Below, piece after piece: positions 38,501 to 50,250 of a DNA stretch of 64,000 bases. The position numbers and the translations under genes are program-made. The notes below the pieces were generated by a model. That model had not been told where the DNA came from and did no database searches. It saw only the letters and a list, made by a program, of their open reading frames with translations. Numbering within the stretch: position 1 is the stretch's first letter; each line of letters opens with the position of its first letter. The stretch is from contig JAZAYU010000013.1 in NCBI GenBank assembly GCA_038501625.1, positions 9,300,001 through 9,364,000 of the forward strand. The letters are read 5' to 3'. Source of the DNA: Corbicula japonica (Eukaryota; Mollusca; Bivalvia; Venerida; Cyrenidae).

Positions 38501-38981
38501 ATAATCTTAAATGAATACTAGTATGCTATGAAAACACTAAATAAAGTACAAATACTTGCATTGTTTTGTGCATATATGCAAAAATAAGATATAAAGTATT
38601 GAAGTTTTGAAGATTTTCATTCATCGGCAGCCATGTTTTCCCAGAAAGGCTGATTCTGATTGGCCCTTTTGTTACGGCACTTTGGAAATCACCAGTAACG
38701 ATTAATTATGACTTACGTCTTCGTGGAATAGAATTTTTGTCTATACAGAATAGATACGGATATAACTCATACAGTCTTGTAGAGCTTGAAAAAAAACGAA
38801 TTCAACGGTACCAAACACTCAATATTGCCAACAAACGTCCCTCTGGAATTAGGGCGACAAAGTGAGTGTGAGTTGTGCCTAAATCTCACCGACTTGAGTC
38901 GATCTTACAGCAATTTAAAGTGGCACCTAACCTACCCGGGATTTACATCGGGTCCGTGAGCATTTTGAATGCCCATAAACC
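35549..38981. other. No gene seen
   Basis: Unique-looking AT-rich DNA to the right of the satellite. The longest frames are 37,330-37,587 (minus, 85 residues) and the overlapping pair 38,054-38,428 (minus, 124 residues) and 38,138-38,347 (plus). None has a domain, a signal peptide or convincing codon usage. The 38.05-38.43 kb pair overlaps on opposite strands, which suggests chance. Confidence 0.45.
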
Positions 38982-39600
38982 TCATTGCTGAAAGTTAATC
39001 CAGTATTGTATTAGCAGAGGCGGATCAAGGAATTTAGTAGAATGGAAGCAGTGATGTACTGGGCATGTTATACACTTTAGAAGGATGGAAGCGTGTTGGC
39101 CGTGGCAAAATCCACGATCTCGGAAGTCGACACACTGGCAGATAGTTTGCGAGGCACGGGGCAACCCAAGCGCTAAACGAATCTCAGCGTTAGAACGCAT
39201 TAAGAAAGGAAAATCCTTTTGTTGAGAATCTAAACCCCGATTTATGTTCTAAATCCCCACACCGGTATAAATTCCGCCCGGTTTCGAAGCTCGGTGCATT
39301 CTAGAGGTCAAGCCAGCTCCGCAGCTTGAACCCATTTCGGGGTTCGGGACTTTCATTGCCATGATAATGAACTATCCGTGTCTTACTTCTGTACGTTCGG
39401 GATTTAAAGTAACAGCGGCTTATTGTTATGAGCACACCCGACAACAATGCCGTCGTCGTTCGTCATTCAGGGTAACCAAGAGTAAAACGGACCACCAGGT
39501 TTGAGCCCCTAAAGAGCGCTAAGCCAATAAGGTTGTGTATGTCTACAAATTACAGTGTCAGACGGACATTCTAGCAAAGCAAGAAGCAGGAAATCACTGA
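38982..39600. other. GC-richer island, no gene recognised
   Basis: This stretch is visibly richer in G+C than its surroundings. It contains GAGGCGGATCAAGGAATTT, a phrase resembling those of dispersed mollusc repeats, and hairpin words such as GAACCCATTTCGGGGTTC (39,328-39,345). It may be a fragment of an ancient element. No open frame is convincing. Confidence 0.3.
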
Positions 39601-41188
39601 ACTAAGAATTTTTTTTTTCAAATGAACCAAATCAACTACACATGTCTATTCAGATTAGAATGTGGACAAATTGGAATCAACAAAACGGCTTAGTCTGTCG
39701 ACATCTTGACAACTACAGGGCAACCACGATTCGGTACCCTTCAGTACAACTGAATAAAAAATATATAAAAAATGGGTTAGGTGGAAAAGCCGTTATTTTT
39801 CCAGTCAAATTAAATACTTTCCGCAATATTTTACTCTTCACATATTGACAATCTGATATCTTACTGGACTAACTCGAAAATATAATATCAGAATAAGAAT
39901 GGAAAAAACGTTATTGGGTCAGACATTTGGAGAGTTGGTCGCTAAATGATACATGTGCAACTATTTTTATTTACGTTCAAACTTCCCTGTAGAACAGTCT
40001 TCATGAAACACTTTTAAGGAAAATAAGTGTGCTGAGTGGTACTTTTGCAAATTATTTTGTTTCACGGAAACACTTTAGTTCGGAATACAAGTATGGTGAT
40101 AAGTTAAAAGAAAACGGATGTTAGCTCTTTAGATTTATACTTTAGCATTAACTTTACTCATAACTTTAGAACCCCGATAGGATAAACTGGTTTTGCAGAG
40201 TAAGCTGTTCCTAGCTGTAAAATCAGTCGTGTATGCATATATCGGATTTTATAACGTAAAGCCAAAGGGGGCAGGTGGAAAAGAAAATTGTAGCCTTTTA
40301 CTATGACAGAAATACAGTTTGATTAAAATCATCTCGTGACAAGCGCTACGCTATCAGGATCACGTGCTTGATTGCCTACACATTTGCAAAAGTAAGTGAC
40401 GATGCCCGTAATCGCCGAAGCGTTCCGAACTACAATCCAACAATTTTGAGGGTGTTGACACGCTGCATATGATATACATGCAAACAAGTCCTGTTTTATG
40501 TAGAATCGCATTCATTTTCGCTGAAATAACGTTTTAAGCTCACCATGCGACCATGCATATATATTTTTTAAGAATTATGAGGGATAGCTTATCCTTCCAG
40601 CCTCACCCCCACCACCACCCCCACCTATACACACACACCTCCATCGGCTGGTCGGATTACGAAAATAATTTTCTACGCAGATAACAACAAAACCACGTAT
40701 GCCGTGTGGATAGCATTTATGATTCCCGTTTCTTTTATAGATTATTTCATGGAAGAAGAAAATCGGTGTGAAAATTTTCTCGTGTTAATCCTTCAATGTA
40801 ATAGCATTATTAAACGTCGGCCAATTAATATCGTTGTTTCAATTGCAACTCGAAGTGTAAGACCTGTGAATAGACATCCCTATATAAACTATAGTAAACA
40901 TGACATGTTTCAAAAGGCTGGCAATCATAGCTGGTACCATTTGATAAAGGGCTAACTTACATGTTTTTGAAGCTTATTGTTTCTTTTGTCTAATTTCAGC
41001 AAGACAAGGCAGTCGGAGCGACAGCAATATCCCTCGCCGCAGATGTGAATGTGAGAAAGGTTATGAATGGTTAAGAGCAAATTAAACAATAGCTCTGGGC
41101 AACGGGCAAGAAGGTGGAAGCCAATTCAAGTGCAAGGGTATGTCGTGTTCAGATAAGTTTCAGATTATTGGCTGCGAAGGATAATAGG

Positions 41189-41190
<2 letters not shown>
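39601..41190. other. No gene seen
   Basis: AT-rich with a CA/CCACC-rich simple stretch at about 40,600-40,640. Short frames at 39,642-39,848, 40,329-40,511 and 40,704-40,955 have no recognisable features. Confidence 0.45.

Positions 41191-41254
<64 letters not shown>
41191..41254. repeat. (GT)32 microsatellite
   Basis: An uninterrupted GT dinucleotide run of 64 bp. Purity suggests it is young and highly variable in length. Confidence 0.98.
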
Positions 41255-41257
<3 letters not shown>

Positions 41258-41344
41258 AACAGGAGACACGATAAAAAGGGAGCGAAACTCGAAGGGATAA
41301 CATGCTTTCAGGTAAAGTTTCATGAAAGTCCTTTTAAGGGTTGA

Positions 41345-42215
41345 AAAGTTATAGACCGGACACGAAATATGCTCAAACACCACAGGCGGCCTTGACATTG
41401 AGCCAGCCAGATTGGAACATGGGTTCTGCACATCAGTTTTAGGAACTGAACATTTCACTTAAGTTTCATGATATTCATTCCAGGGGTTCAGAAGATATAA
41501 ACTGAACACAAAATGCATGGATCAAATCTTCAAACACCACTGGTGACCTTGACATTGAGCCGGCCATGTTAGAGCATGGGTTCTGCACGTCGTCTTGATG
41601 GGGAGAACATTTGTCGAAAGTTTCATGAAATTCGTACTAGGGGTTGAAAAGTTATAGACCAGACACAAAGCATGCAACTTTCATGAAATTCCTTCAAGGC
41701 TTAAAAAAAAAATAACACTGGTGACATTGAAATTGAGGCGGCCATGTTAGAACATGGGTCTGCACGTCGTCGTCATGAGGAGAACGTTTGACTAAAGTTT
41801 CTTGAAATTCCTTGAAAAGTTATGGACCGGATACGAAATATGCTCAAACACCACAAGCGGCCTTGACATTGAGCCAGCCAAGTTGAAACATGGGTTCTGC
41901 ACATCATGTTTTTGAACATTTCACTTAAGTTTCATGATATTCATTCCAGGGGTTCAGAAGATATGAATTGGACACGAAATGGATGGTTCAAATCTTCAAA
42001 CACCTCTGCTGGCCTTGACATTGAGCTGGCCAAGTTGAAACATGAGTACTGCACGTCGTCTTCATGGGAAAACATTTGACTTAAGTTTCATAAAATTCCT
42101 TCTAAGTGTTGAAACGTTATGGACCGGACACGAAATGTGCGCGCACAGAAGGAAGGACGGACGGACGAAGACCATTCCTATACCTCCTATACGCCCAGCC
42201 GCTATGCGGCGGGGG
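41345..42215. mobile_element. Element with ~140-170 bp diverged tandem core ending in a GACG run
   Basis: Five successive units, marked by GTTATAGACCGGACACGAAA-like starts at about 41,347, 41,491, 41,648, 41,817 and 41,958, plus a partial at 42,111. Each contains CCTTGACATTGAGCC, GTTCTGCAC and AAGTTTCATGA. Units 1 and 4, and units 2 and 5, are most alike, giving a ~470-bp higher period. The last unit passes into GGAAGGACGGACGGACG and then CTATGCGGCGGGGGATAA. A tandem core of this size followed by a short tetranucleotide run is the architecture known for bivalve pearl-type elements, later linked to Helentrons. That assignment is by architecture only. Confidence 0.6.
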
Positions 42216-42744
42216 ATAAAAAGTAGGGGTCATGTATCAATTAACAGAGATTTTATACCTTGAATCCGCTAACCTGTTGTTTATTTTCACTTCTGTGTAA
42301 ACTTTAAAACTGTTTTACACACAGGTGTCCGTATCATTGTTGAAAACTAAATTCCAATAAAGAAAAAAAAAGTTTTTTTGTTTTTCGATTAATATTATAA
42401 AGGTTCCCATGTAGCGGGTCCCATACACTGACAGTGACCTCAAAGAACTGAAAAAATGTGCACCTTATACAAACAAATCTAGCTTAAGGTGGTTCGCTTG
42501 GAAAAAAACTAACCGACAGATTTTGTTTAAACTCGCCATAGTTCATCCTTATTCAATTCGTATTAAACAGAGTCCGGTGAATGTTTGCGAATCCGGTGAA
42601 TTCGCAAACTCAGCTACCCTTTTAAAGGGTCCTAGACTAAATGTTTTTTCTTTAATATATAGTTGGGGGGTCTAATAATAAAACGTACTATGTTTTGATC
42701 CAATATCTCTAAAAATGAGTGAGCTATCGAGTCTCAAACACCAA
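42216..42744. other. No gene seen; one short hairpin
   Basis: AT-rich spacer. GTTTGCGAA and TTCGCAAAC at 42,582-42,608 form a perfect 9-bp inverted repeat with a 9-base loop. Confidence 0.45.
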
Positions 42745-42747
42745 AAT

Positions 42748-43094
42748 CGCCATGGCGATTTCGGAAACGCCATGGCGATTTTTCGTCGCCATAAAATCCC
42801 CATGGCGATTTTCCGCAATAAATTTGAAATGGCGTTTTTTCGCCATGGCGATTTCGTCAAAAAAATAAAATATTAATAATTTGACATTTTTAAGAATGTG
42901 TGGGTCCTATATGTTTAAAACAGTGAAGTGCGTCCACCTCTGAGAAAGTCTATTTTTGTCGCCATGTTAAATATGGCGAAATGTCGCCATTGGGAAAAAT
43001 CGCCATCTTAATTATGGCGGAAAATCGCAATAAATTATATGGCGGAATTTCGCAATAAATTATATGGCGGAATTTCGCAATAAGATAAATGGCG
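42748..43094. repeat. Cluster of CGCCAT / ATGGCG words
   Basis: At least 17 occurrences of CGCCAT or its complement ATGGCG lie in about 350 bp, several fused as the palindrome CGCCATGGCG. The right part contains a 25-bp tandem unit (GGCGGAATTTCGCAATAAAT and five more bases; starts 43,041 and 43,066). There is no open frame of note. The motif overlaps the core of YY1-type sites (GCCAT), but I cannot tell a regulatory cluster from a degraded palindromic satellite. Confidence 0.7.
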
Positions 43095-44450
43095 ATTTAT
43101 TCCATAAATGTTTTGGCCATATTTTAATATTTAGTCACTTATATTACGAGGGATATTAATTTTTGCACATTTCAGGCTAAGGAAATTTCGCATCATAAAA
43201 CCTTACGAAATCAAACCACCATCTAATCTTATGAAAATATTATCCGTTCGCTGATGTATGCAAGCGCGAAACAATCTATGCCAGCGTGAAAATATATGCC
43301 TTATGCGCGAAATTTGATTCTCGCGCATAAAAATGAAACCTTATAATTTGAATAACACCAATTCACGCTGGATCCCTCCGTGGTTTTCTCTTCATTTGAT
43401 GGGGGAGCCTCATAACCGTTTGAAATCGGCCTGTTTGTGGCTTGTTTGCAATAATAACATGTCAGGAAAGCGATTTCATGCCTTTATCTCGTATGGTAGA
43501 GGCGTACTAGTTTCGGAACAGCGGATGTATATTTTTGACACCGTATTTGCGATCATACCGCGTTTAAAATGGGGTTTGTTCGGTTAGAGAGCAGTAATTG
43601 TATTACTACTAAGTAATCTCCTGTGTGTTTTTAAATGATAGATGAAATGCAGATCTTTACAGCAATATATGGTTGTCAAGAAATTAAGGTGATAGAAATC
43701 ATATTAAATGTCCACTGAGAAATCAGTGTTAAATGTACATTGAACATTAGGGAATTTAGCATTGAGGTCTATGGGAATTGGATTTACTTTGGTTCAGCCG
43801 AAACCACAGTATGTGCTGTTGCAATTTGACATGCGCTGTCCGTACTCACAAATGTCCTGTTAGCGTCCACTGTATTTCCGGAACTTATCATGAGAGTACG
43901 CTGTATATAATTGATCACTCTGTCACTTAGAAAGCGAAACAAAAAGAAAATATGTTCACCAGCTTGGGAACGAGTGTTTCCTTTCTCTCAGCTGATAATT
44001 TTCGAAAGTAATTAGTGACTACACGATATAGCATTAAAATTCACACACAAAAAGGAACATAGAAGAGTCTCGGCTGTACACGACCGCTTGAAACCCTCTT
44101 GCTGAATGAGTTTATGTATTTAACCCATGTCACATCGTGAATAAAAAAACTACCCAAAATTTGATAAGGATCACTTAAAAGGATGTGTTTGTTCCTGAAT
44201 AGAAGATTGTGAAACGATAACATAATGCTGTGATTGTGATATTTTTCTCCCGATTGCAAATGTTTCATACTGTGGCATCATTATATTTCGCGGTGGTTAA
44301 ACTTTCGCTAGAGTACATGCGCGAAATCAATCATTGAATATCTAGTCTTATAAGAATAATACAAGTGCGCGAATTTAAACGCGCGCGAAAATGCTAATTA
44401 AGTCATTTGCGCGAAAGTTGATCCCCGCGAAATTTAATGATACAACAGTA
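43095..44450. other. No gene seen; two GCGCGAAA clusters
   Basis: Words of the type GCGCGAAA / TTTCGCGC recur at 43,258-43,335 and again at 44,285-44,425, in both orientations, as if two relics of the same dispersed element flank about 1 kb. The 84-codon plus frame at 43,333-43,587 lies between them and has no recognisable domain. Confidence 0.4.
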
Positions 44451-44454
44451 CTGA

Positions 44455-45285
44455 TATACGTATGGACCATAACCCTGGTTTTAATAGCCATGGCCATACG
44501 CAAAACTCCAGGTGCACAACTACACGTGATTGTCGACATAACTGTAAATTTTTATGATAATCATTGTGGCTCTCATACGTTTTGGGTTAGGAGCGGCACA
44601 GATTTTCAATGTAAATCTATTATATTGAAATTCATAAGGGGACAGCTCTTTTCAAATTGACATGGCCGGAAGCAAAACTCCATGTGCACAGCTACACATA
44701 ATGGTCATCACAAGTCATGTAAAGTTTCGTGATTGTGGCTTTCATAATAATTGTTGGGTTATGCGCGACAAAATAGTACGAGGTAAAAATTATACTGAAA
44801 TACGTAAGGGACCAAAACTCTGGTTTTAGAAGGCATGGCCTACAGCGAAACCCCAGAAGTACAACTACATACCACGGTTATTATGCCTGTAACGTTTCAT
44901 TACTGTGACCTTAAACTTTTCGTGTCATGTACACGCAAGATAACATGCTGAATGCATTTTTAATGCATAAGGGGCCATAACTCTGATTTTGTTGGGCATG
45001 GTCAGAAACAAAACTCAAGGAGCATAACTACACATAATTTTGAATGCTACCTGTTTAGATTCATGATTGTGGCTATTCAACTTTTTGAGTAACGCATGAC
45101 ACAAGATTATATGGTAAATGTATAATACTGGAGTACTTAATGGGTCATCACTCTGGTTTTAGTAGCCAAAAATGAAACCCTGTATAACAACTACTTATGA
45201 AGGTCAACAAGAATGGAAAGATTTATTATTGTGACTGCTTCACTTAGCGACTTGCACATGATGATCGACGGACGGACGGACAAAG
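44455..45285. mobile_element. Second tandem-core element, ~165-bp units, GACG run at end
   Basis: About five diverged units, each with a CCATAACTCTGGTTTT-like start, GGCATGGCC, AAAACTCCAGGTGCACAAC, ACTACACAT, TCATGATTGTGGCT and a GATTATATGG-like word. Starts lie near 44,466, 44,635, 44,810, 44,976 and 45,143. The last unit ends in GATCGACGGACGGACGGACA (45,262-45,281), the same kind of terminal run as the element at 41,345-42,215. The unit sequence differs from that element, so this is a related architecture with a different core. The 166-codon frame at 45,213-45,713 starts inside it and is not credible. Confidence 0.6.
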
Positions 45286-45499
45286 GCAAACATGTATGTT
45301 CTCACCTCTTTCAGAATGAGGGCATAACAACCCGACCCTTTCCAAAAACATTGGACCGAGCTGCACTAAATACGTATATGTGTAAAACATACCACCAAAC
45401 TTGTGCCCCTATAATCGGTGTCCGTGCCAGGTGGAGGGGCACGTGGCCGGACAATATTTTGTCAAGAATCAAGATTATTGACAGGGATGATATTATAGT

Positions 45500-45562
45500 C
45501 AAACCACAAAACGTATGTCACAGAACGCATATGTCACGGAACGTATATGTCGCACGTATGAA
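45500..45562. repeat. Short 16-bp tandem, about three units
   Basis: Units of the type ACGTATGTCACAGA / ACGCATATGTCACGGA / ACGTATATGTCGC. Small and imperfect. Confidence 0.6.
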
Positions 45563-45747
45563 ATATTCGGTCAATAAGACACAATCTCTAACCAAAATGT
45601 GGATATTAAATTCGCTAAATTCGGTTGGATTAAGCTGTTATATGTTCACCAAAACATATTGGTCACTTACCAAAAATGCGAATAAAATGAAAATAGCAAC
45701 ATATATGCTATGAAATGCCGAAAACGTAAATACCAAAACAGCAACCA

Positions 45748-45776
45748 CCACCATCATCAACATTATCATCATCATT

Positions 45777-45843
<67 letters not shown>
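45748..45843. repeat. (CAT)n microsatellite
   Basis: Nearly pure CAT/ATC run of about 95 bp with a few interruptions on its left. The poly-methionine frame on the minus strand is this microsatellite read in frame. Confidence 0.97.
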
Positions 45844-46378
45844 CAGTCAGCAGTATCAGTTACTGCAGAACTTGCAATAAAGTTTATAGTCCAATTGCGA
45901 TAATTCGAAGTCCCAAAGGACCGACGATTTACTTCGACTTATCGCGAACTTCGAGTTATTGCGACTTTGACTTTTCTAGAATACCATGCGAGTTTTAGAA
46001 AGTAACGACGTGCAATTATTACGGCACCATATGAATTGTTTTCCGATCAAGGTATCCTCCCAATTACTGGGGCCCTTCGCTGGATTACTCGGACAAATTT
46101 TTTTTTTTCGTTACGCCAAATGCGAATTGTCATTTGCTGATTGATACAAGCTGTAGAATACAGAAATCGGAAAATTAAAGGACGTTTTATAGAAAGGAAA
46201 GTTAACAACTCCAAATGTATGTTTGACATTAATTTAAGACAAATCACTCTTATTGTTTTCTTCACACTTATATCATGTATTTAAATTATAAAATTCCGTA
46301 AGTCTCTATTAATTATTGTGCAAATCTGTCAAAACATTAAAAAGAAAAAAATAACATGTGATGTCGAAGTTTGACGAA
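45844..46378. other. No gene seen
   Basis: Includes a stretch (45,895-45,965) with TAATTCGAAGTC and CGAACTTCGAGTTATTGCGA, a weak inverted pair. No gene. Confidence 0.4.
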
Positions 46379-46410
46379 AAAGAAGAAGAAGAAGAAGAAG
46401 AAGAAGAAGA

Positions 46411-46469
<59 letters not shown>

Positions 46470-46470
46470 A
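46379..46470. repeat. Compound microsatellite (GAA)n-(TGA)n
   Basis: A pure GAA run up to about 46,411 changes directly into a pure TGA run up to 46,470. The sharp switch suggests one repeat grew out of a mutated unit of the other. Confidence 0.97.
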
Positions 46471-47369
46471 AAAAAGTACTCATTACTCCTGACTTGTTAA
46501 ATATAAGTTATCATCTCAATACATTTTGTCAAAAATAAACTGCTAAAACGAAATCATGAGACGCATTCATCATCAACTAAGTATTTCCACATTAAGTTTC
46601 ATTGCTAACAACATCATTCCTTAATGACGTGTTTGCAACAGTATCAAAGCATTAATCACAAAATATTTTCTTGTACACTTTCATTACGTTACGATATTTA
46701 GTCCTGCTTGTAATTATGAAAAGTGAACAAATACAAACTTTAATTTTCAATACTGTATTTAGAAAGCTTTTTATACATGCGTTGCAATCATGGACATTGA
46801 AAAATGGCATTTAATCACATCTGTGTCATCTGAACAGGGTCTACATTGTTCACTTCTCGGTCAGACATAACTTAATGTATCGGAAAAGAAACGGTGAATA
46901 TCCTGATTAGACGACACGGATTTGCTTTTGGCCTCGATGTGCACTGTCTGCTAATGGATAACAGCCGTATCCCATGAAATAAAGACTAATTTGAAATTTA
47001 TGGTGCGCTGAAAACAGTAGCAATTTTACAACAACATATTATCGGTCAAAATAATGAAACGCGAGTATATTTCTTTGATATTTTATTTAACTGTTATTGT
47101 GCACGTATTGTTTGACTTATGATAATTTCCATGTTTACAATGTTTTTATTCAGGCTTTAAGATCAATTAGATTATTGTTGCATATCTAGCATTAACAGAT
47201 TAGACATACTAATTTACATTTCAAAGCGTTATTATAGTCGGAATAAATAATTCCAGATACATGTAGTGCATATATGAGAGAGATTAGAAATAGTCATAGA
47301 AAAAAGAAAGAAAACGAAAATAAAACTACAGATTAAGCAGAGTGATTGAGTTTTAAAAGGTAGGAGAGG
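46471..47369. other. No gene seen
   Basis: AT-rich unique-looking DNA without a supported frame or recognised repeat. Confidence 0.45.
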
Positions 47370-47485
47370 TCTGGAGTTAAGAACACGTGCCATTAATGCG
47401 ATATTCTCAATGGGGGCCTACCGATATCCAGAGTTACCTCCCATTGAGAGTGGCTTCCCTTGCTGATTGGGTAGTTCCGGTTTAG
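47370..47485 (-). repeat. GGGAGGTAACTC-type dispersed repeat, copy 1
   Basis: On the minus strand this reads ATGGGAGGTAACTCTGGATA then TCGGTAGGCCCCCATTG. The same phrase appears on the plus strand at 48,870-48,935. GGGAGGTAACTC is, to my knowledge, a very frequent word in mollusc genomes. Boundaries are not clear. Confidence 0.55.
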
Positions 47486-48835
47486 AAGCGGTAATAAAGC
47501 GTACCCCAAATACTTAGAAAATCGACCGGGACCAAAGTGCGAAACTGTCCCCTGCCCCTTAAAGCGAAGCGTAAAAAGTGTAAATAATAAGGCTCAAAGT
47601 GATTTTGAAGTTAAAATGCATTGTCGAATTAACAAAAAAATGTGGAACAAACATAGTAGGAATATCATTCATCTTTGTAAATTTATTTTAAGTTAATAAC
47701 TAAATGCAACTTTACCTATTTACGTAACTTCACGTATCCTTTTTTTGGCTGGCATGGAAATTATAGCTTTTCAAAACTTTCACTTAAACATTTAGCCAAT
47801 CACCGTTAAGTCATCCAAACAATGCTTATTAAGAAAGGGTCCTGGTGTTTTATGACCATGTTACGTAATCTAATTAACAAGACTGGATTTTACCAGCTGG
47901 AGGTGTGATAAAGGCCTTTTTGAAGTTCAATTGTAGATTTGTAAGAGGTTGAAAAGGTTGTTTGTTGAGGGTAAAATTGTTGTTTTAGAAAACTGACTAG
48001 AGATTAAATATTCAAATTAATTGTCACAGTAATGTTTGAGACTCGAGACTCGAGACATTGATTATTTGATATTGGCAACTTAAAGCGCTCCGAACTAAAT
48101 TAAATAAAACTCGGGAAGTTTTACCCAAACATATATTTATAATTTAAAGATATAAAATTGATTGTAAAACTAAATGAACTAAACATTTTCAGAAATAAAG
48201 AGAAAAACGCGAAAAAATTATGAAACAATGTTTGAATATGTTCTTAATTGTATAAGAATAAGAAAGAACTTTTTGGAGAAAAAAGAGCAGTATATTGAAA
48301 AATGCTTCAATACGAACATGGCACAAATCTATTATCCGAATCGTGTGCATTCAATTTGTAGGATAAGGTTCAGTTATTTTAAAATATCTATTAAATTTCT
48401 GGCATAAAATGTTGCATCGGCACTGGGTTACTATAACCCAGATCGGCATGAAAGAACATTTATAAAAGTGAACGGGCGTTTTCATTTGCAGATGTCAAAC
48501 GTTAACCTTTTTAAGGTTTTCTAACTTTTCTTTCCCATTTTTAAATCTGCCATTTTTAAGCAAATAAAATGTGTTTTTCTTTACTCTTTATTAGTTACCG
48601 AAAGAGTCGAACACAACGATGTTTTACACAAACCTCTCCGACGTATAAAAGTAGTTAGAAGAGAAAATTTAAATATTGTGCGCTGCACTATAAAAGCCAT
48701 CTTTTTTCCATTCAATGATAATAATCAAACGTTTTTATGAATTATGCTGATATCTAACCAACCAGACCCTATTAAAACGTATTTGAAAGGACCACGGATG
48801 ATTACTCAGGTCAATTTTAATTGTTATCTCATACC
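47486..48835. other. No gene seen
   Basis: AT-rich spacer. No convincing coding sequence or repeat structure. Confidence 0.45.
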
Positions 48836-48940
48836 GAAACTACCCAGTGACAAGTGCGCGTTACAAAGGGAGGTAAATTAAGACAGAATATTGAGATAAC
48901 TCTGTATATCGGTAGGACCCCATTGGTCACAAATTCACTG
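48836..48940 (+). repeat. GGGAGGTAACTC-type dispersed repeat, copy 2
   Basis: Contains CTACCCAGTGACAAG, GGGAGGTAA, GATAACTCTGTATATCGGTA and GGACCCCATTGGTCAC. It is an inverted relative of 47,370-47,485, with one extra segment between GGGAGGTAA and the GATAACTC word. Confidence 0.55.
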
Positions 48941-49449
48941 TTCAATAACGCACCACATTCCTAAAAAATACACCATTTACACGCTTCGGTATCCTTTATG
49001 TTTGTTGCCCGGATGCAAAATTGATGTTAAATTATATCGTTCAAGTCATTTTATTTCAAATCGTATTCATCATACACAATAGCAGTAGCAACAGCAGCAA
49101 CGGACCTAATTTCATGTAAAACAAGGTTTAATTAGAACGAAATCATTACTCCGCAAAGCAAAATTAATTGATTTTAAGAATTGTTGTTGTTGTCTTCGTT
49201 GTTGTTTTTGTTGTTGTTGATGATGATGATAATGATTATCATTAGCAGCAGTTGTTGCAACAGCAGCAAAGGGAATATGGTCATGTAAAACACGGTCTGT
49301 TGTAGGCAAAATCATTTCTTCGGAAAGCTAAATAAAACGTGATCTTGAGTTGCTGTTGATGATGTTGATGCCAATGATGATGATGATGATGATGGCGACG
49401 ACGACGATGACGATGATGATGATGTTATCAGAAGTCGTTGTTATTGTTG

Positions 49450-49514
<65 letters not shown>

Positions 49515-49720
49515 GGTACCAACCAATTATGATAGAAGCAAACTGCCTTTAAACGAAAAAATTTCTTCGGAAATGTCTATTAAGCATTCGAACAATCGGT
49601 CACATCTTCAATTTTAAATAATGCACCACATTCCGAAAATTACTTCACTTACAAGCTTCTGTACCTTTGTGTTCGTCGCCAGAAGGCAAACTCAATATTT
49701 ATCTCTACATTACCATTTGA
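48930..49720. repeat. Diverged tandem duplications with embedded (GAT)n and CAG/GTT tracts
   Basis: Two regions, 48,930-49,030 and about 49,600-49,700, share GCACCACATTCC, ACGCTTC/AAGCTTC, and TTTGTTGCCCGGATGCAAA / TTCGTCGCCAGAAGGCAAA. A middle piece is repeated at 49,080-49,160 and 49,245-49,330 (CAACAGCAGCAA, TCATGTAAAACA, GAAATCATT, GCAAAGC). Microsatellites sit inside: (GAT)n at 49,371-49,395 and 49,451-49,514. The poly-Met and poly-Ile frames are these tracts. Confidence 0.6.
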
Positions 49721-50182
49721 AGCTATTTATTGTTAATTCAACTAATGAAACAATTTACAAAACTGGAGTTCGATTTGACAAAACAAAATTTCAACCAATA
49801 AATATGTGTGAAGCTGGAAATGATTTCAAAATAACGATTATCTGACTTAATTTGAAATTTCCATCTATTCTTCTTTGTGCCATTATAAATCAGAACAGCT
49901 CGAAGGTTCACGATAAATATTATTATTAATGCTCGTTCTATGTAGGAATATGACAGAACATGACGTTAAAATACATTCGTTCTGTTAGGAGAGAAAAATG
50001 ATTTGCGTTTAATATTAAAAATCTTGTATATTAAACTTTCAGTGTTATATGGTTTAGTTCAGGTTCATACTTATTTATTACTAGCAGTATCTAGTTCATA
50101 CTGAAACAAGAAATGTTTGCTAAATAAGACTATTCGAAAAAAATCTAAAGTAAATCATACTCTGAAGGTTTAATATAAATGG
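49721..50182. other. No gene seen
   Basis: AT-rich spacer. The 74-codon frame at 49,621-49,845 overlaps the duplicated block and has no domain. Confidence 0.45.
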
Positions 50183-50192
50183 ATTATTATTA

Positions 50193-50245
<53 letters not shown>

Positions 50246-50250
50246 TATTA
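50183..50250. repeat. (ATT)n microsatellite
   Basis: A nearly pure ATT/TTA run of about 65 bp with one G interruption near its left end. Confidence 0.97.

Noticed and set aside
41000..41059. Possible 60-bp exon reading RRRCECEKG (EGF-like), with AATTTCAG before and a GT after
   Set aside because: Too short, with only one EGF-like C-x-C-x3-G piece and no neighbouring exon.
45213..45713. 166-codon open frame as a gene
   Set aside because: It begins inside a tandem-core element, has no domain, and its start overlaps the GACG run.
45638..45844. Poly-methionine frame (and poly-Met/poly-Ile frames at 49,328-49,532)
   Set aside because: These are ATC/GAT microsatellites read in frame.
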